Source: a bacterium UBP6_UBA1209 (GTDB lineage Bacteria; UBP6; UBA1177). From it: a DNA stretch of 60,287 nt. Numbering within the stretch: position 1 is the first letter of the stretch; each line of letters begins with the position of its first letter. This document shows, in pieces, positions 24,245 through 32,228 of this stretch. The DNA is taken from contig DBXP01000044.1 of the NCBI GenBank assembly GCA_002309575.1, forward strand, positions 1 through 60,287. Reading direction: 5' to 3'. The notes beneath the pieces are model-generated. The model was not told the DNA's origin. It made no database searches and saw only the letters and a list, made by a program, of their open reading frames with translations. The position numbers were made by a program, and so were the translations under genes.

Positions 24245-25216
24245 TTATTGTTGCCAGTCGATCAAAAAACGTTCATCGCCACTTAAACTATATATCTTGA
24301 CCGCAAACTTTTCCATAATTTTTTTTACAGCCGCTTCGTCATAAATCGCAACCGCTGCAGCTGTCGCCGCAAGGTCGGTGATCGTGGCGTTCCTGCCGGT
24401 TACGGTGACCGAGTGGACGTTTTTTACCGGCTTCCCGGTCTTAGGGTTCATTATGTGCGAATAATTCTTGCCGTCGATCGTGAAAAAACGCTCGTAATCT
24501 CCGCTTGTTGCAATTCCTATGCACTCGTTTTCCGAGCCGAATTCGATCTTTTTCAGCATCTGCTGCGGATTTTCCGGATTCTTTATTCCGATAGTCCAGT
24601 TCTTGCCGTTTTTTTTGCCGCAGACGAGCATGTCGCCGCCGTAATTTACGATAAAATCGGATATTTTGTGCTTTTTCAGAATAGCTCCGGCCCTGTCGAT
24701 AGCGTAACCCTTGGCAACGCCGCCGAGATCGATCTTTACGCCGTCATACTTGAATTTTACAAGGTTTTTTTCACAGTCTGCCTCAACTTTGTCGCTGCCG
24801 ACGAACTGCTTTTTCCCCTCAAGCTCGGAATCTGTCGGAACGGTCCCCTTGTTATCCTCCCAGAGGGCGCCCTGGCTTTTGTAGGTTATATCGAAATATC
24901 CGCCGCTCTGCTCGCCGAGTTCAAGGCTCTCCCTGATGAGTCTGCAGACATGGGCGGGGACAGCTACCGGCTCCTTTGCCGCGTTTTTGTTGAGTTTCGA
25001 GATCCAGCTGTCGGGTCTGTAGTAGCTGAAATCGTCTTCGACAGCCGCGGTATCTGCCTTGATTTCGTTTTCAACGCCGGTGTCCTCATCTCCCAGATAT
25101 ACGACGTTCAGGACGGTCCCCAACCCGGAGAAGGTGATGCTCCTTACATCGCTTTTCGGCGTGCAGCCAAGTATCAGAAAAATCGTGAAAGGTAGAAGGA
25201 GCCTAGCTTTTAACAT
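24245..25216 (-). CDS. apbE: FAD:protein FMN transferase, lipoprotein form
   Basis: This 323-residue ApbE-family protein transfers FMN from FAD to a threonine of target proteins such as Nqr or Rnf subunits, outside the inner membrane. The start is taken as ATG 25216, which gives a lipoprotein signal ending in ILGC; an upstream GTG at 25264 would bury that signal. Family features are DSWISKLN, SGGYFDIT, KIDLGGVAKGYAIDRA, FIVNYGGDM, SHIMNPKTG and the metal-binding ITDLAATAAA. It overlaps the end of panB by 14 bases. No Nqr or Rnf genes are in the window, so the target is unknown. Confidence 0.92.
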   Translation of the reverse strand: MLKARLLLPFTIFLILGCTPKSDVRSITFSGLGTVLNVVYLGDEDTGVENEIKADTAAVEDDFSYYRPDSWISKLNKNAAKEPVAVPAHVCRLIRESLELGEQSGGYFDITYKSQGALWEDNKGTVPTDSELEGKKQFVGSDKVEADCEKNLVKFKYDGVKIDLGGVAKGYAIDRAGAILKKHKISDFIVNYGGDMLVCGKKNGKNWTIGIKNPENPQQMLKKIEFGSENECIGIATSGDYERFFTIDGKNYSHIMNPKTGKPVKNVHSVTVTGRNATITDLAATAAAVAIYDEAAVKKIMEKFAVKIYSLSGDERFLIDWQQ

Positions 25217-25967
25217 CTTTTTTGTACGCGGCAAGCGCTGAAGAGACGACCTTGTCAAGATCACAGTATTTTTTCAAAAACGACGGGTTGAAATCCTGGT
25301 TCATTCCGAGCAGATCGTAGATCACAAGCACCTGACCGTCAGTGTCGTTCCCGGCCCCGATGCCGATCGTCGGGATCTTGAGAGCCCTGGTGATCTCTGC
25401 CGCCAGAGTATGCGGGATCGATTCCAGGACGATGAGATCCGCACCGGCCTCTTCGATACATTTCGCGGATTTGAAGATGAACTCCCTCTCTTCGTCGTTT
25501 TTGCCCTGCTTTAAAAAGCCGCCGAACTTGTTGACGAACTGCGGAGTGAGTCCGACGTGACCGCAAACCGGGATCCCAGATCTGGTCAGGGTTTTGACGA
25601 GTCCGGCGATCTCTTCTCCGCCCTCGAGCTTGACTGCCTCGGCACCTGCCTTCAAAAGCTTTACGGCGTTGCGGACTCCTGATTCTATCGAGGCCTGGTA
25701 GCTTCCAAAAGGCATGTCTGCAATAATAAATGCATTTTTTACAGCCCTTTTGACGGCTCGGACGTGATACTCCATCTCTTCGATCGAGACATTGAGAGTG
25801 TTCTCTTCACCCTTGATCACCATTCCGAGGCTGTCGCCGACAAGGACGCTTTCGATTTCAGCCTTCTCGACCAGCCGTGCGAACGAGGCGTCGTAGCAGG
25901 TCACCACCGAAATTTTATCGTGCTTTTCCTTCATCCCTTTCAGGACGGGCAGAGTGATTTTATTCAT
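25203..25967 (-). CDS. panB: 3-methyl-2-oxobutanoate hydroxymethyltransferase (pantothenate synthesis)
   Basis: This 254-residue cytoplasmic enzyme adds a hydroxymethyl group from 5,10-methylenetetrahydrofolate to 2-oxoisovalerate, making ketopantoate on the way to CoA. Typical motifs are present: VTCYDASFARL, VGDSLGMV, ADMPFGSYQ, AVKLEGG, GHVGLTPQ, VLESIP with the catalytic Glu, and TIGIGAG. Length is normal. It overlaps rsmA by eight bases upstream and apbE by 14 bases downstream. panC and panD are not in the window. Confidence 0.96.
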   Translation of the reverse strand: MNKITLPVLKGMKEKHDKISVVTCYDASFARLVEKAEIESVLVGDSLGMVIKGEENTLNVSIEEMEYHVRAVKRAVKNAFIIADMPFGSYQASIESGVRNAVKLLKAGAEAVKLEGGEEIAGLVKTLTRSGIPVCGHVGLTPQFVNKFGGFLKQGKNDEEREFIFKSAKCIEEAGADLIVLESIPHTLAAEITRALKIPTIGIGAGNDTDGQVLVIYDLLGMNQDFNPSFLKKYCDLDKVVSSALAAYKKDVKS

Positions 25968-26778
25968 TTTTCCTCCGGTAAATCTCCTCCTCGAGCATAA
26001 GAATCGTCTGCCAGTCGAGTTCTTCCGACCTTTTGGCGGCGATATCTCCGTGAATTTTTAATATTTTCTGGTCTAAACCATTGATTTTAAAGACGTTCTG
26101 CATCGTTTTCCTGCGGTTTGAAAAGAGGATCCTTGCAGTGTTTGCAAAACTTTCAAGCCTTGTTCTGTCGAAATCGTGGCGTTCGAAGGTTATCTTCAGA
26201 AGCCCGCTTTCGACCTTGGGGGCAGGGTAAAAATCTTCGGGCGGCAGAGTAAAAAGATAGTCTGAGTGGCCTAAAAAACGAATCAGGGCCGCGATCGGAC
26301 CGAAATCACGGTTCTGTGGTTCTGCGGAAAAACGTTCTGAGACCTCTTTCTGAAGCAGAAAGACCGCGCCGTCGATGAACCGGCTCTCGAGACAGGTGTT
26401 CATCACGATGAGAGAGCTGACCTGGTAGGGCAGATTCCCGAAAATATAACCGCGTTTTCCTTCAAAAAAGGGCTCCAGTCTCAGTTTTGCTCCGTCTGCC
26501 TCTACAACGGACGCCTGCTCTGAAAATCTCTTTTTTAAAATCCCGAGCATCGTCGCGTCGATATCGGTCACGGTGAGCGGAGAGAGGGATCTCTCGAGCG
26601 CCTTTTCGGTCAAAGCTCCGAGACCGCCGCCGATCTCAATATAAAAACCGGCGTTTTGAGGGATCGCGCCGGCAATTTTTCCGAGCGATTCATCGTTGAA
26701 CAGGAAGTTCTGTGAGAAGCTTTTTTTTGCGCGTGTTCCGTTTTTTGCGAGAAATTGTTTCAGTTCAGACAGGTTCAT
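25960..26778 (-). CDS. rsmA: 16S rRNA dimethyladenosine transferase
   Basis: This 272-residue KsgA-type methyltransferase dimethylates two adjacent adenines near the 3' end of 16S rRNA in late 30S assembly. SFSQNFL near the N-terminus, the SAM-binding EIGGGLGALT, the acidic VTDIDATM, VEADGAKL and the catalytic GNLPYQVSS are in family order. ATG 26778 is preferred because GGAGAG lies just upstream and it fits the family N-terminus; a longer in-frame start at 26817 has less support. The gene lies 62 bases after a MORN protein gene and overlaps panB. Confidence 0.95.
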   Translation of the reverse strand: MNLSELKQFLAKNGTRAKKSFSQNFLFNDESLGKIAGAIPQNAGFYIEIGGGLGALTEKALERSLSPLTVTDIDATMLGILKKRFSEQASVVEADGAKLRLEPFFEGKRGYIFGNLPYQVSSLIVMNTCLESRFIDGAVFLLQKEVSERFSAEPQNRDFGPIAALIRFLGHSDYLFTLPPEDFYPAPKVESGLLKITFERHDFDRTRLESFANTARILFSNRRKTMQNVFKINGLDQKILKIHGDIAAKRSEELDWQTILMLEEEIYRRKNE

Positions 26779-26840
26779 CTTCTCTCCGTTTCGCGTTTCG
26801 TGAACTAAAGATAGCACTATCCGCGAAAAAAAACCAACCT

Positions 26841-27752
26841 TTATTGCAAAGCTGCTCCGCTCTCCGGTCCCTGTCCGGTATTTTCAGGTCCGTTTTTTAA
26901 CTCTGTGTCGGTTTTTTCGGGCGCTTCAGGGAGCTCGGATATGATTCGAACGATCTGCTGCTCCGCAAAAATGGCGTGTAATTCCCTGCCGTTGGCTAGT
27001 CTGAATCGGCCTTCGCCGTGCCATTTTCCCTTTGACCATTCACCGGTATACTGAGCTTTGTCGGTATAGTTGAATGTTCCGGTCCCGCTGATCTCGCCCT
27101 CTGAAAACTCTCCGTAGTAGCTGCTCCCGTCCGGAAAGAGCAGAGATCCGTAACCGTCCATTTTGTCAGAACGCCAGGTCCCGTTGTATTTGACTCCGGA
27201 GGCGTAGACGTAGACTCCGTGCCCATCTTTTTTCCCCTCTTTCCAGTGGCCGTCGTAGACATCGCCGTTTGCGAGCACGAGTTTGCCCTTGCCGTCCCGG
27301 ACTCCGTCGAAGGTCTCCCCGTAGTATCCGGGGGCGGTTTTAGGTTCGTTGGCTTCGGCAGGCTTTTCTGTAAATGCCGGTTTTTCTTCAGGTTTTTTGT
27401 TTTTTAAAGGAAGGTTTTCCGGGGTTTTTGTCTCGTCGGCAGGCGTTTGCGTCAGGCTCTTTTCGAGCGTCGTTTCCGGTTTTTTTTCATCCTTCATTGA
27501 ACTCTTTTTGCCCTTTTTTTTGTATTTCGAGGGCAGCTGGATCAGCTCCTTGTCTATCTTTTTGTAGTCTTCACGGTAGCCGTTTATCCTTTCGTCGCAC
27601 TGTCTGGGAAGTTCTCCTATGCCGCGGTTTTCAATGTCGAATTCATCGGCTTGCAGAGAAAAAGAAGTCAGGAAAAAGAGGAGAAAAAGCGGAATCATAA
27701 ATATGAAAAAAAGGATGTTGGATTCGATCTGACCGTTTGCTGAATTTTTCAA
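26841..27752 (-). CDS. Secreted or membrane-anchored MORN-repeat protein
   Basis: This 303-residue protein has a hydrophobic N-terminal segment (about 12-33) that is a signal peptide or anchor. A Lys/Glu/Pro-rich linker follows (about 60-140), then five MORN repeats (about 142-260) of the pattern Y.G.w..G..dG.G.......G. MORN repeats form extended beta-hairpin arrays that bind proteins or lipids. The start is TTG 27752, with GGAG nine bases upstream and a strong promoter before it; the later ATG codon has no ribosome site. It heads the leftward operon with rsmA, panB and apbE and is divergent from parB. An envelope location is inferred. Confidence 0.8.
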   Translation of the reverse strand: MKNSANGQIESNILFFIFMIPLFLLFFLTSFSLQADEFDIENRGIGELPRQCDERINGYREDYKKIDKELIQLPSKYKKKGKKSSMKDEKKPETTLEKSLTQTPADETKTPENLPLKNKKPEEKPAFTEKPAEANEPKTAPGYYGETFDGVRDGKGKLVLANGDVYDGHWKEGKKDGHGVYVYASGVKYNGTWRSDKMDGYGSLLFPDGSSYYGEFSEGEISGTGTFNYTDKAQYTGEWSKGKWHGEGRFRLANGRELHAIFAEQQIVRIISELPEAPEKTDTELKNGPENTGQGPESGAALQ

Positions 27753-27797
27753 AGAAAAACTCCAAAATCAAAAAAACATCCCAAATTCTGCTGAAAT

Positions 27798-27825
27798 ATT
27801 TTAGGTAAAAAGGCGCGTGAGTCAA
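27798..27825 (-). promoter_or_regulatory. Promoter of the MORN protein / rsmA / panB operon
   Basis: On the minus strand TTGACT (27825-27820) and TAAAAT (27803-27798) are separated by 16 bp. Transcription would start about 40 bases before the TTG start of the MORN gene. It is back to back with the parB promoter; the two -35 boxes are only nine bases apart, so the pair may be regulated together. Confidence 0.65.
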
Positions 27826-27834
27826 GTAAAGTGT

Positions 27835-27862
27835 TTGACAGAAAAAGTTTGAATAATAGAAT
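27835..27862 (+). promoter_or_regulatory. Promoter of parB
   Basis: TTGACA (27835-27840) is a perfect -35 box, and TAGAAT (27857-27862) matches five of six consensus bases, with a 16-bp spacer. Transcription would start near 27869, about 20 bases before the parB ATG. Confidence 0.7.
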
Positions 27863-27887
27863 TGCAAGTTATTTTACGGAGGAGACG

Positions 27888-28727
27888 ATGCTTATACCTA
27901 ATGATAAGAAAAAACTGGGACGCGGAATGGATGTGCTGCTCTCGAAAAAGACCAACGAGATGGTTTCTCTCGATATCTCCGAGATCGTTCCCAATCCGGA
28001 CCAGCCTAGAAAATATTTTGACGACGAGAAGCTTGCCGAGCTTGCCGAATCGATCAGGCAGTACGGGATCATCCAGCCGCTTGTCGTAAAAAAGGACGGC
28101 GACAAATACCGGATCGTAGCGGGCGAGAGGCGTTACCGTGCTGCGCAGCTTGCCGGGCTCTCAAAGGTCCCTGCCGTGATCTTCAAGGGTGAAAACGAAT
28201 ATCATGTTTCGCTGATCGAAAATCTGCAGCGCGAGGATCTCAACCCGATCGAGGTCGCGGAGGCATACAACGAGCTGATGACCAGCTTCGGCTACAATCA
28301 GGAGGAGCTTGCTCAAAAGGTCGGGAAAAGCCGCAGTGATGTCAGCAACTTTACGCGTCTGCTGAACCTTTGCGAAGAGGTCAAGGATCTTGTCCGCACA
28401 GGGCGGCTTTCGGCAGGACAGGCGCGTCCGCTCATCGTTCTGACGGAAAAGGAGCAGATCTTCTGGGCCGACGAGATAATCAGAAGGAAGCTTGCCGTCC
28501 GCCAGATCGAGCAGCTTCTGGCGTCGAAAAAATCGGATTCGAAGCCACAGCCGGCAAAAAGGAGCGCAGATGATTTTTCAAGGTATGAAAAGAGTCTCGG
28601 CAAAAGAGTCGGCGCAAAGGTCCAGGTCAAGCCGAAGAGAAACGGCGAAGTGGCTGTCACGATGAATTTCAAGGCGGTCGCCGATTTCGAGAAGTTCTCA
28701 AAGTTATTGGAAGATTCCTCCAAGTAG
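27888..28727 (+). CDS. parB: ParB-family chromosome partition protein
   Basis: This 279-residue protein has the ParB/Spo0J N-terminal CTPase domain (about 25-115) with GERRYRAAQLAG and ENLQREDLNP boxes. A helix-turn-helix (YNQEELAQKVGKSRSDVSNF) follows, then a linker and a C-terminal dimerisation region. ATG 27888 follows GGAGGAG, fits the promoter upstream, and is preferred over a longer in-frame start. ParB loads at parS sites and works with ParA in chromosome segregation. Unusually, no parA lies next to it: the upstream gene is a divergent MORN protein. I found no obvious parS sequence nearby. Confidence 0.92.
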   Translation: MLIPNDKKKLGRGMDVLLSKKTNEMVSLDISEIVPNPDQPRKYFDDEKLAELAESIRQYGIIQPLVVKKDGDKYRIVAGERRYRAAQLAGLSKVPAVIFKGENEYHVSLIENLQREDLNPIEVAEAYNELMTSFGYNQEELAQKVGKSRSDVSNFTRLLNLCEEVKDLVRTGRLSAGQARPLIVLTEKEQIFWADEIIRRKLAVRQIEQLLASKKSDSKPQPAKRSADDFSRYEKSLGKRVGAKVQVKPKRNGEVAVTMNFKAVADFEKFSKLLEDSSK

Positions 28728-28739
28728 CCGACGTTTCAC

Positions 28740-29444
28740 ATGAAACATTTTGCACTTTTTCTGATCCTGCTCGTGCTTGCGTTTCCTGTTTCGGGCGACG
28801 ACAAGTTTGTTGTCGTTATCGACCCCGGACACGGCGGAAACAATATAGGCGCGGTTTCGGGAGAGCTTGTCGAGAAGGATCTGACCCTGGATCTTGCCAA
28901 GCGGGTAGGCGAGCTTTTCAGGAAGAGGCCGTACAAAAATCTGAGGCTGCTCTACACCCGCCAGCAGGATGTCTCCTTTCCTATAAAAAAGAGGGTGGAT
29001 TTCATCCTCGAAACAGAGCCGGATCTTGTCGTTTCTCTGCATTTCAACAGCCAGAAGGTGCTGACTACGAACCGTGGTTTCGAGATTTACTATCCGGCCG
29101 ATTTTCTGAGCACCGACGCGAAAAATGTTGCCTTTTACTACGACCGGGCGAACAGATCCTTCCTGTATGCCGGGATCTTTCAGGATGTCTACGCGAAACG
29201 GAATATCGAAAAGGTGTGGAAACTGCCGTTCAATATGGTTTCGCAGCGCGAGAACCTCATGATATTCGATGATACGCGTTCGCCTTCACTGCTGCTTGAG
29301 ATCGCATATCTGACATCCCCGGAGGACAGAGCGTGCATAGAAAATCCTGAATTTCTTGATGATATCGCAGCCTACATCCATGATGCGATAGCGGCGGTTT
29401 TGATTTACAACAAAAATTTGAAAGCAAAGAGCAATGTCCCCTGA
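28740..29444 (+). CDS. N-acetylmuramoyl-L-alanine amidase (Amidase_3)
   Basis: This 234-residue protein has a signal peptide (about 1-19) followed directly by a zinc amidase domain that cuts the bond between muramic acid and the stem peptide of murein. Zn and catalytic features are IDPGHGG, a following Glu (GELVEKDL), the SLHFNS histidine and the C-terminal LLLEIAYLTSPED with the catalytic Glu. There is no AMIN or SPOR domain, so septal targeting is not evident. It starts 12 bases after parB without a good ribosome site and overlaps prmC by 11 bases, so translation is probably coupled. Confidence 0.92.
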   Translation: MKHFALFLILLVLAFPVSGDDKFVVVIDPGHGGNNIGAVSGELVEKDLTLDLAKRVGELFRKRPYKNLRLLYTRQQDVSFPIKKRVDFILETEPDLVVSLHFNSQKVLTTNRGFEIYYPADFLSTDAKNVAFYYDRANRSFLYAGIFQDVYAKRNIEKVWKLPFNMVSQRENLMIFDDTRSPSLLLEIAYLTSPEDRACIENPEFLDDIAAYIHDAIAAVLIYNKNLKAKSNVP

Positions 29445-30342
29445 AACCACTGTAAAAACCGCTCTGGCAGAGGCCGCGGCCAGGCTTTCGGGCTGCTCGG
29501 AATCTCCGCGTCTGGATGCCGAGATCCTTCTTTCGCACACGCTGGGTGTTCCCCGTTTCGACCTTCTGGTCGACGGCGGACGCGTTCTGGAAGAGGCCGA
29601 CCGCCTGAGGTTCGGCGAATTTGTCGAGAGGCGTGCAAAGGCGGAGCCTGTCGCATATATAACGAAAAGCCGGGATTTTTTTGAGGACACTTTTTATGTG
29701 GACGAGCGTGTTCTGGTGCCGCGTCCGGAGAGCGAATTTGTGGTGGAAACTTCACTGCGTTTACTTCAACATGTTGAAAAACCTAGCGTTTTAGATATCT
29801 GCTGCGGGAGCGGATGCATCGGTTTGAGTTTTCTTCGGGTCCATCCGTGCGAACTGACGCTTGCCGATATTTCCGCCGAAGCGCTGGAGGTCTCAAAAAT
29901 CAACGCGAAGAGGCTCTTCCCGTCAGATCCGGCTATAAATTTTGTCGAGAGCGACCTTTTTGCTGAAATTACGGGGGTTTTTGATCTTATAACCGCCAAT
30001 CCGCCCTATCTTTCGGCTGAAGATATGGCTGAATTTGTTGACGGAACGCTTGAGTTTGAACCGAGGAACGCCCTTTTCGGCGGAGAGAGCGGCTTCGAGT
30101 TTACGGAGAGACTCATAAACGAAGCAAAGGAGCACCTGAAGCCGGGCGGCTTTCTTGTCACCGAGCTCGGCTATTGCGGCGAAAGGTTTGCAAGAGAAAA
30201 AAAATATGAACTAAAATTTGTGGAAATTATAAATGATTATGCCGGGATAGGCCGTGTCGCCGTTTTTGTGCGCGATCAGGCTATTGAAAAAAAGGCGATT
30301 GTGATTAAAAGAGAGACACACAAATCATTGGAGGAAAAATGA
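29434..30342 (+). CDS. prmC: Release factor glutamine methyltransferase
   Basis: This 302-residue HemK-family enzyme methylates the glutamine of the GGQ motif in release factors 1 and 2. The N-terminal helical domain (about 1-90) is followed by a SAM-binding methyltransferase fold with VLDICCGSGCIGL and the catalytic NPPYLS. YITKSRDFF and VLVPRPESE are also characteristic. The C-terminus is about 15 residues longer than usual and Lys/Glu-rich. prfA, its common neighbour, is not here. It overlaps clpP by four bases. Confidence 0.95.
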   Translation: MSPETTVKTALAEAAARLSGCSESPRLDAEILLSHTLGVPRFDLLVDGGRVLEEADRLRFGEFVERRAKAEPVAYITKSRDFFEDTFYVDERVLVPRPESEFVVETSLRLLQHVEKPSVLDICCGSGCIGLSFLRVHPCELTLADISAEALEVSKINAKRLFPSDPAINFVESDLFAEITGVFDLITANPPYLSAEDMAEFVDGTLEFEPRNALFGGESGFEFTERLINEAKEHLKPGGFLVTELGYCGERFAREKKYELKFVEIINDYAGIGRVAVFVRDQAIEKKAIVIKRETHKSLEEK

Positions 30343-30944
30343 ACGAAAACGATAAGACGAAAGCCTCTCTGGTGCCGATTGTTGTTGAAAAAGAGGGCGC
30401 CGGCGAGAGGTCGTACGATATCTATTCGCGTCTGCTGAAGGACAGGATCATCATCCTCGGCGAGGAGATCACCGACGATGTCGCAAACGCGGTCGTGGCG
30501 CAGCTTCTTCTGCTTGAGGGACAGGACAGCGAGCAGGAGATCAAACTCTACATCAACAGCCCGGGAGGATCGGTAACGGCGGGGCTTGCTATTTACGACA
30601 CCATGCAGTACATCAAGCCGGATGTCGCGACGATCTGCATCGGTCAGGCAGCCAGCATGGCGGCGGTGCTTCTGGCGAGCGGAGCGAAGGGAAAGCGCCT
30701 CTCGCTGCCGAATTCGAGGCTCATGATCCACCAGCCGCTCGGAGGATTCCGCGGTCAGGCGACCGACATCGAGATCCATGCGAAGGAGATCCTTTTCATC
30801 AAGGAACGGCTGACGCAGATCCTTCACGAGCACACAGGTCACGACATCGACGAGCTCAAGCGCGATATGGAACGCGACTTTTTCATGTCAGCGGAGGAGG
30901 GCGTCCGCTACGGTCTGATCGACAGGGTCGTTACGAATCGTTAA
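30339..30944 (+). CDS. clpP: ATP-dependent Clp protease proteolytic subunit
   Basis: This 201-residue serine protease forms the double-heptamer chamber that works with ClpX. The catalytic triad is complete: Ser106 (GQAASMA), His131 (MIHQP) and Asp180 (ERDFFMS). This is a constant offset of five from the E. coli precursor numbering. Standard features are YINSPGGSV and GLIDRVV at the end. ATG 30339 follows GGAGG. It is the first of the clpP-clpX-lon set, a common arrangement, but the trigger factor gene often found before clpP is replaced by prmC. Confidence 0.97.
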   Translation: MNENDKTKASLVPIVVEKEGAGERSYDIYSRLLKDRIIILGEEITDDVANAVVAQLLLLEGQDSEQEIKLYINSPGGSVTAGLAIYDTMQYIKPDVATICIGQAASMAAVLLASGAKGKRLSLPNSRLMIHQPLGGFRGQATDIEIHAKEILFIKERLTQILHEHTGHDIDELKRDMERDFFMSAEEGVRYGLIDRVVTNR

Positions 30945-30959
30945 CGGCGGGATGTGAAG

Positions 30960-32216
30960 ATGAGTCCGAAGAAAAACACTATAAATACGCCCTGCTGCGA
31001 TTTCTGCGGAAGACCTCAGAGCGAAGTCGGAATGCTGATCGCCGGTGTCAACGCCCGTATCTGCACCGAGTGTGTTGCTCTCTGCAATGATGTTATGAAC
31101 GGAGAGGAGCAGCCCCAGAAAAAGGAGAGCAGGCGTCCTGCTGCGCGCAGGCCGGTCGATGTTACGCCGGCGCAGATCAAGCGGCATCTCGACGACTATG
31201 TTATCGGTCAGGATTATGCCAAGAAGGTGCTCTCCGTCGCGGTTTACAACCACTACAAGCGGATAAATTCTCCTCACAGGTCGGACAACGCGGTCATCCA
31301 GAAGAGCAATGTGCTCCTGCTCGGACCGACTGGATCGGGCAAGACGCTGCTCGCCAAGTCGCTGGCAAACTTTCTGCAGGTGCCCTTCGCTATTTCGGAT
31401 GCGACGGCGCTGACGGAGGCGGGTTATGTCGGCGATGATGTCGAGAACATCCTGCTTTCGCTGATCCAGGCGGCCGGCGGCGATGTCAAGCTTGCCGAGC
31501 GCGGGATCGTCTATGTTGACGAGATCGACAAGATCGCCAGAAAGTCGGAAAACATGTCTATCACCCGTGATGTAAGCGGCGAGGGCGTCCAGCAGGCGCT
31601 GCTCAAGATGATCGAGGGTACGATCGCCAACGTGCCGCCGGGCGGAGGCCGCAAGCACCCCTATCAGGAGTGCATAAAGATCGACACCACTAACATCCTC
31701 TTCATCGTCGGAGGTGCGTTTGTCGGCATCGAAGGCATCATCGGCAGGCGGATCGGCAAAAAGATGGTCGGCTTCGAGGCGGACAACTCGGCTGTCAGAT
31801 CCCGGGAGGAGCATCTGCTTGCAGAGTTGCAGCCGGAGGACCTTTTGAAGTACGGTCTGATCCCCGAGCTGGTCGGCAGACTTCCTGTCACGGCCTATCT
31901 CGAAGAGCTGACGCACGACGAGCTTCTGCGCGTTCTGACAGAACCGAAGGATTCTCTGATCGGGCAGTACGAGCAGCTTTTCCGGATGGACGGGATGAAA
32001 CTCACCTTCACGGACGAGGCTCTTTCGGAGGTCGTTAACAAGGCGGAGCGGCTCAAGACAGGAGCCCGCGGACTGCGGCGGATCATCGAGGCTGCAATGC
32101 TTGACGTCATGTTCGAGGCCCCTGACGAAAAGGGGCAGATCGACGAGCTCATCATTACTCCGGAGGTGATTTCCGGCCATGCTGAGCCGAAAAAAATCAT
32201 TAAAAATCTGAAATAA
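30960..32216 (+). CDS. clpX: ATP-dependent Clp protease ATP-binding subunit ClpX
   Basis: This 418-residue AAA+ unfoldase has the N-terminal zinc-binding domain (CDFC near residue 13, CTEC near 36). Walker A GPTGSGKT is near 120, with YVDEIDKIA as Walker B. The pore loop GYVGDDVE, arginine finger region and the C-terminal small domain follow. An IGF-type loop for ClpP docking is expected near IIGRRIG, but the canonical IGF triplet is not obvious there. ATG 30960 is preferred to a GTG six bases earlier because of spacing from the GGCGGG. It lies 15 bases after clpP. Confidence 0.96.
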   Translation: MSPKKNTINTPCCDFCGRPQSEVGMLIAGVNARICTECVALCNDVMNGEEQPQKKESRRPAARRPVDVTPAQIKRHLDDYVIGQDYAKKVLSVAVYNHYKRINSPHRSDNAVIQKSNVLLLGPTGSGKTLLAKSLANFLQVPFAISDATALTEAGYVGDDVENILLSLIQAAGGDVKLAERGIVYVDEIDKIARKSENMSITRDVSGEGVQQALLKMIEGTIANVPPGGGRKHPYQECIKIDTTNILFIVGGAFVGIEGIIGRRIGKKMVGFEADNSAVRSREEHLLAELQPEDLLKYGLIPELVGRLPVTAYLEELTHDELLRVLTEPKDSLIGQYEQLFRMDGMKLTFTDEALSEVVNKAERLKTGARGLRRIIEAAMLDVMFEAPDEKGQIDELIITPEVISGHAEPKKIIKNLK

Positions 32217-32228
32217 GGGACAATACTT

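Noticed and set aside
27831..27888. Longer start for parB at 27831
   Set aside because: The extension overlaps the promoter's own -35 and -10 boxes and lacks a ribosome site; ATG 27888 has GGAGGAG.
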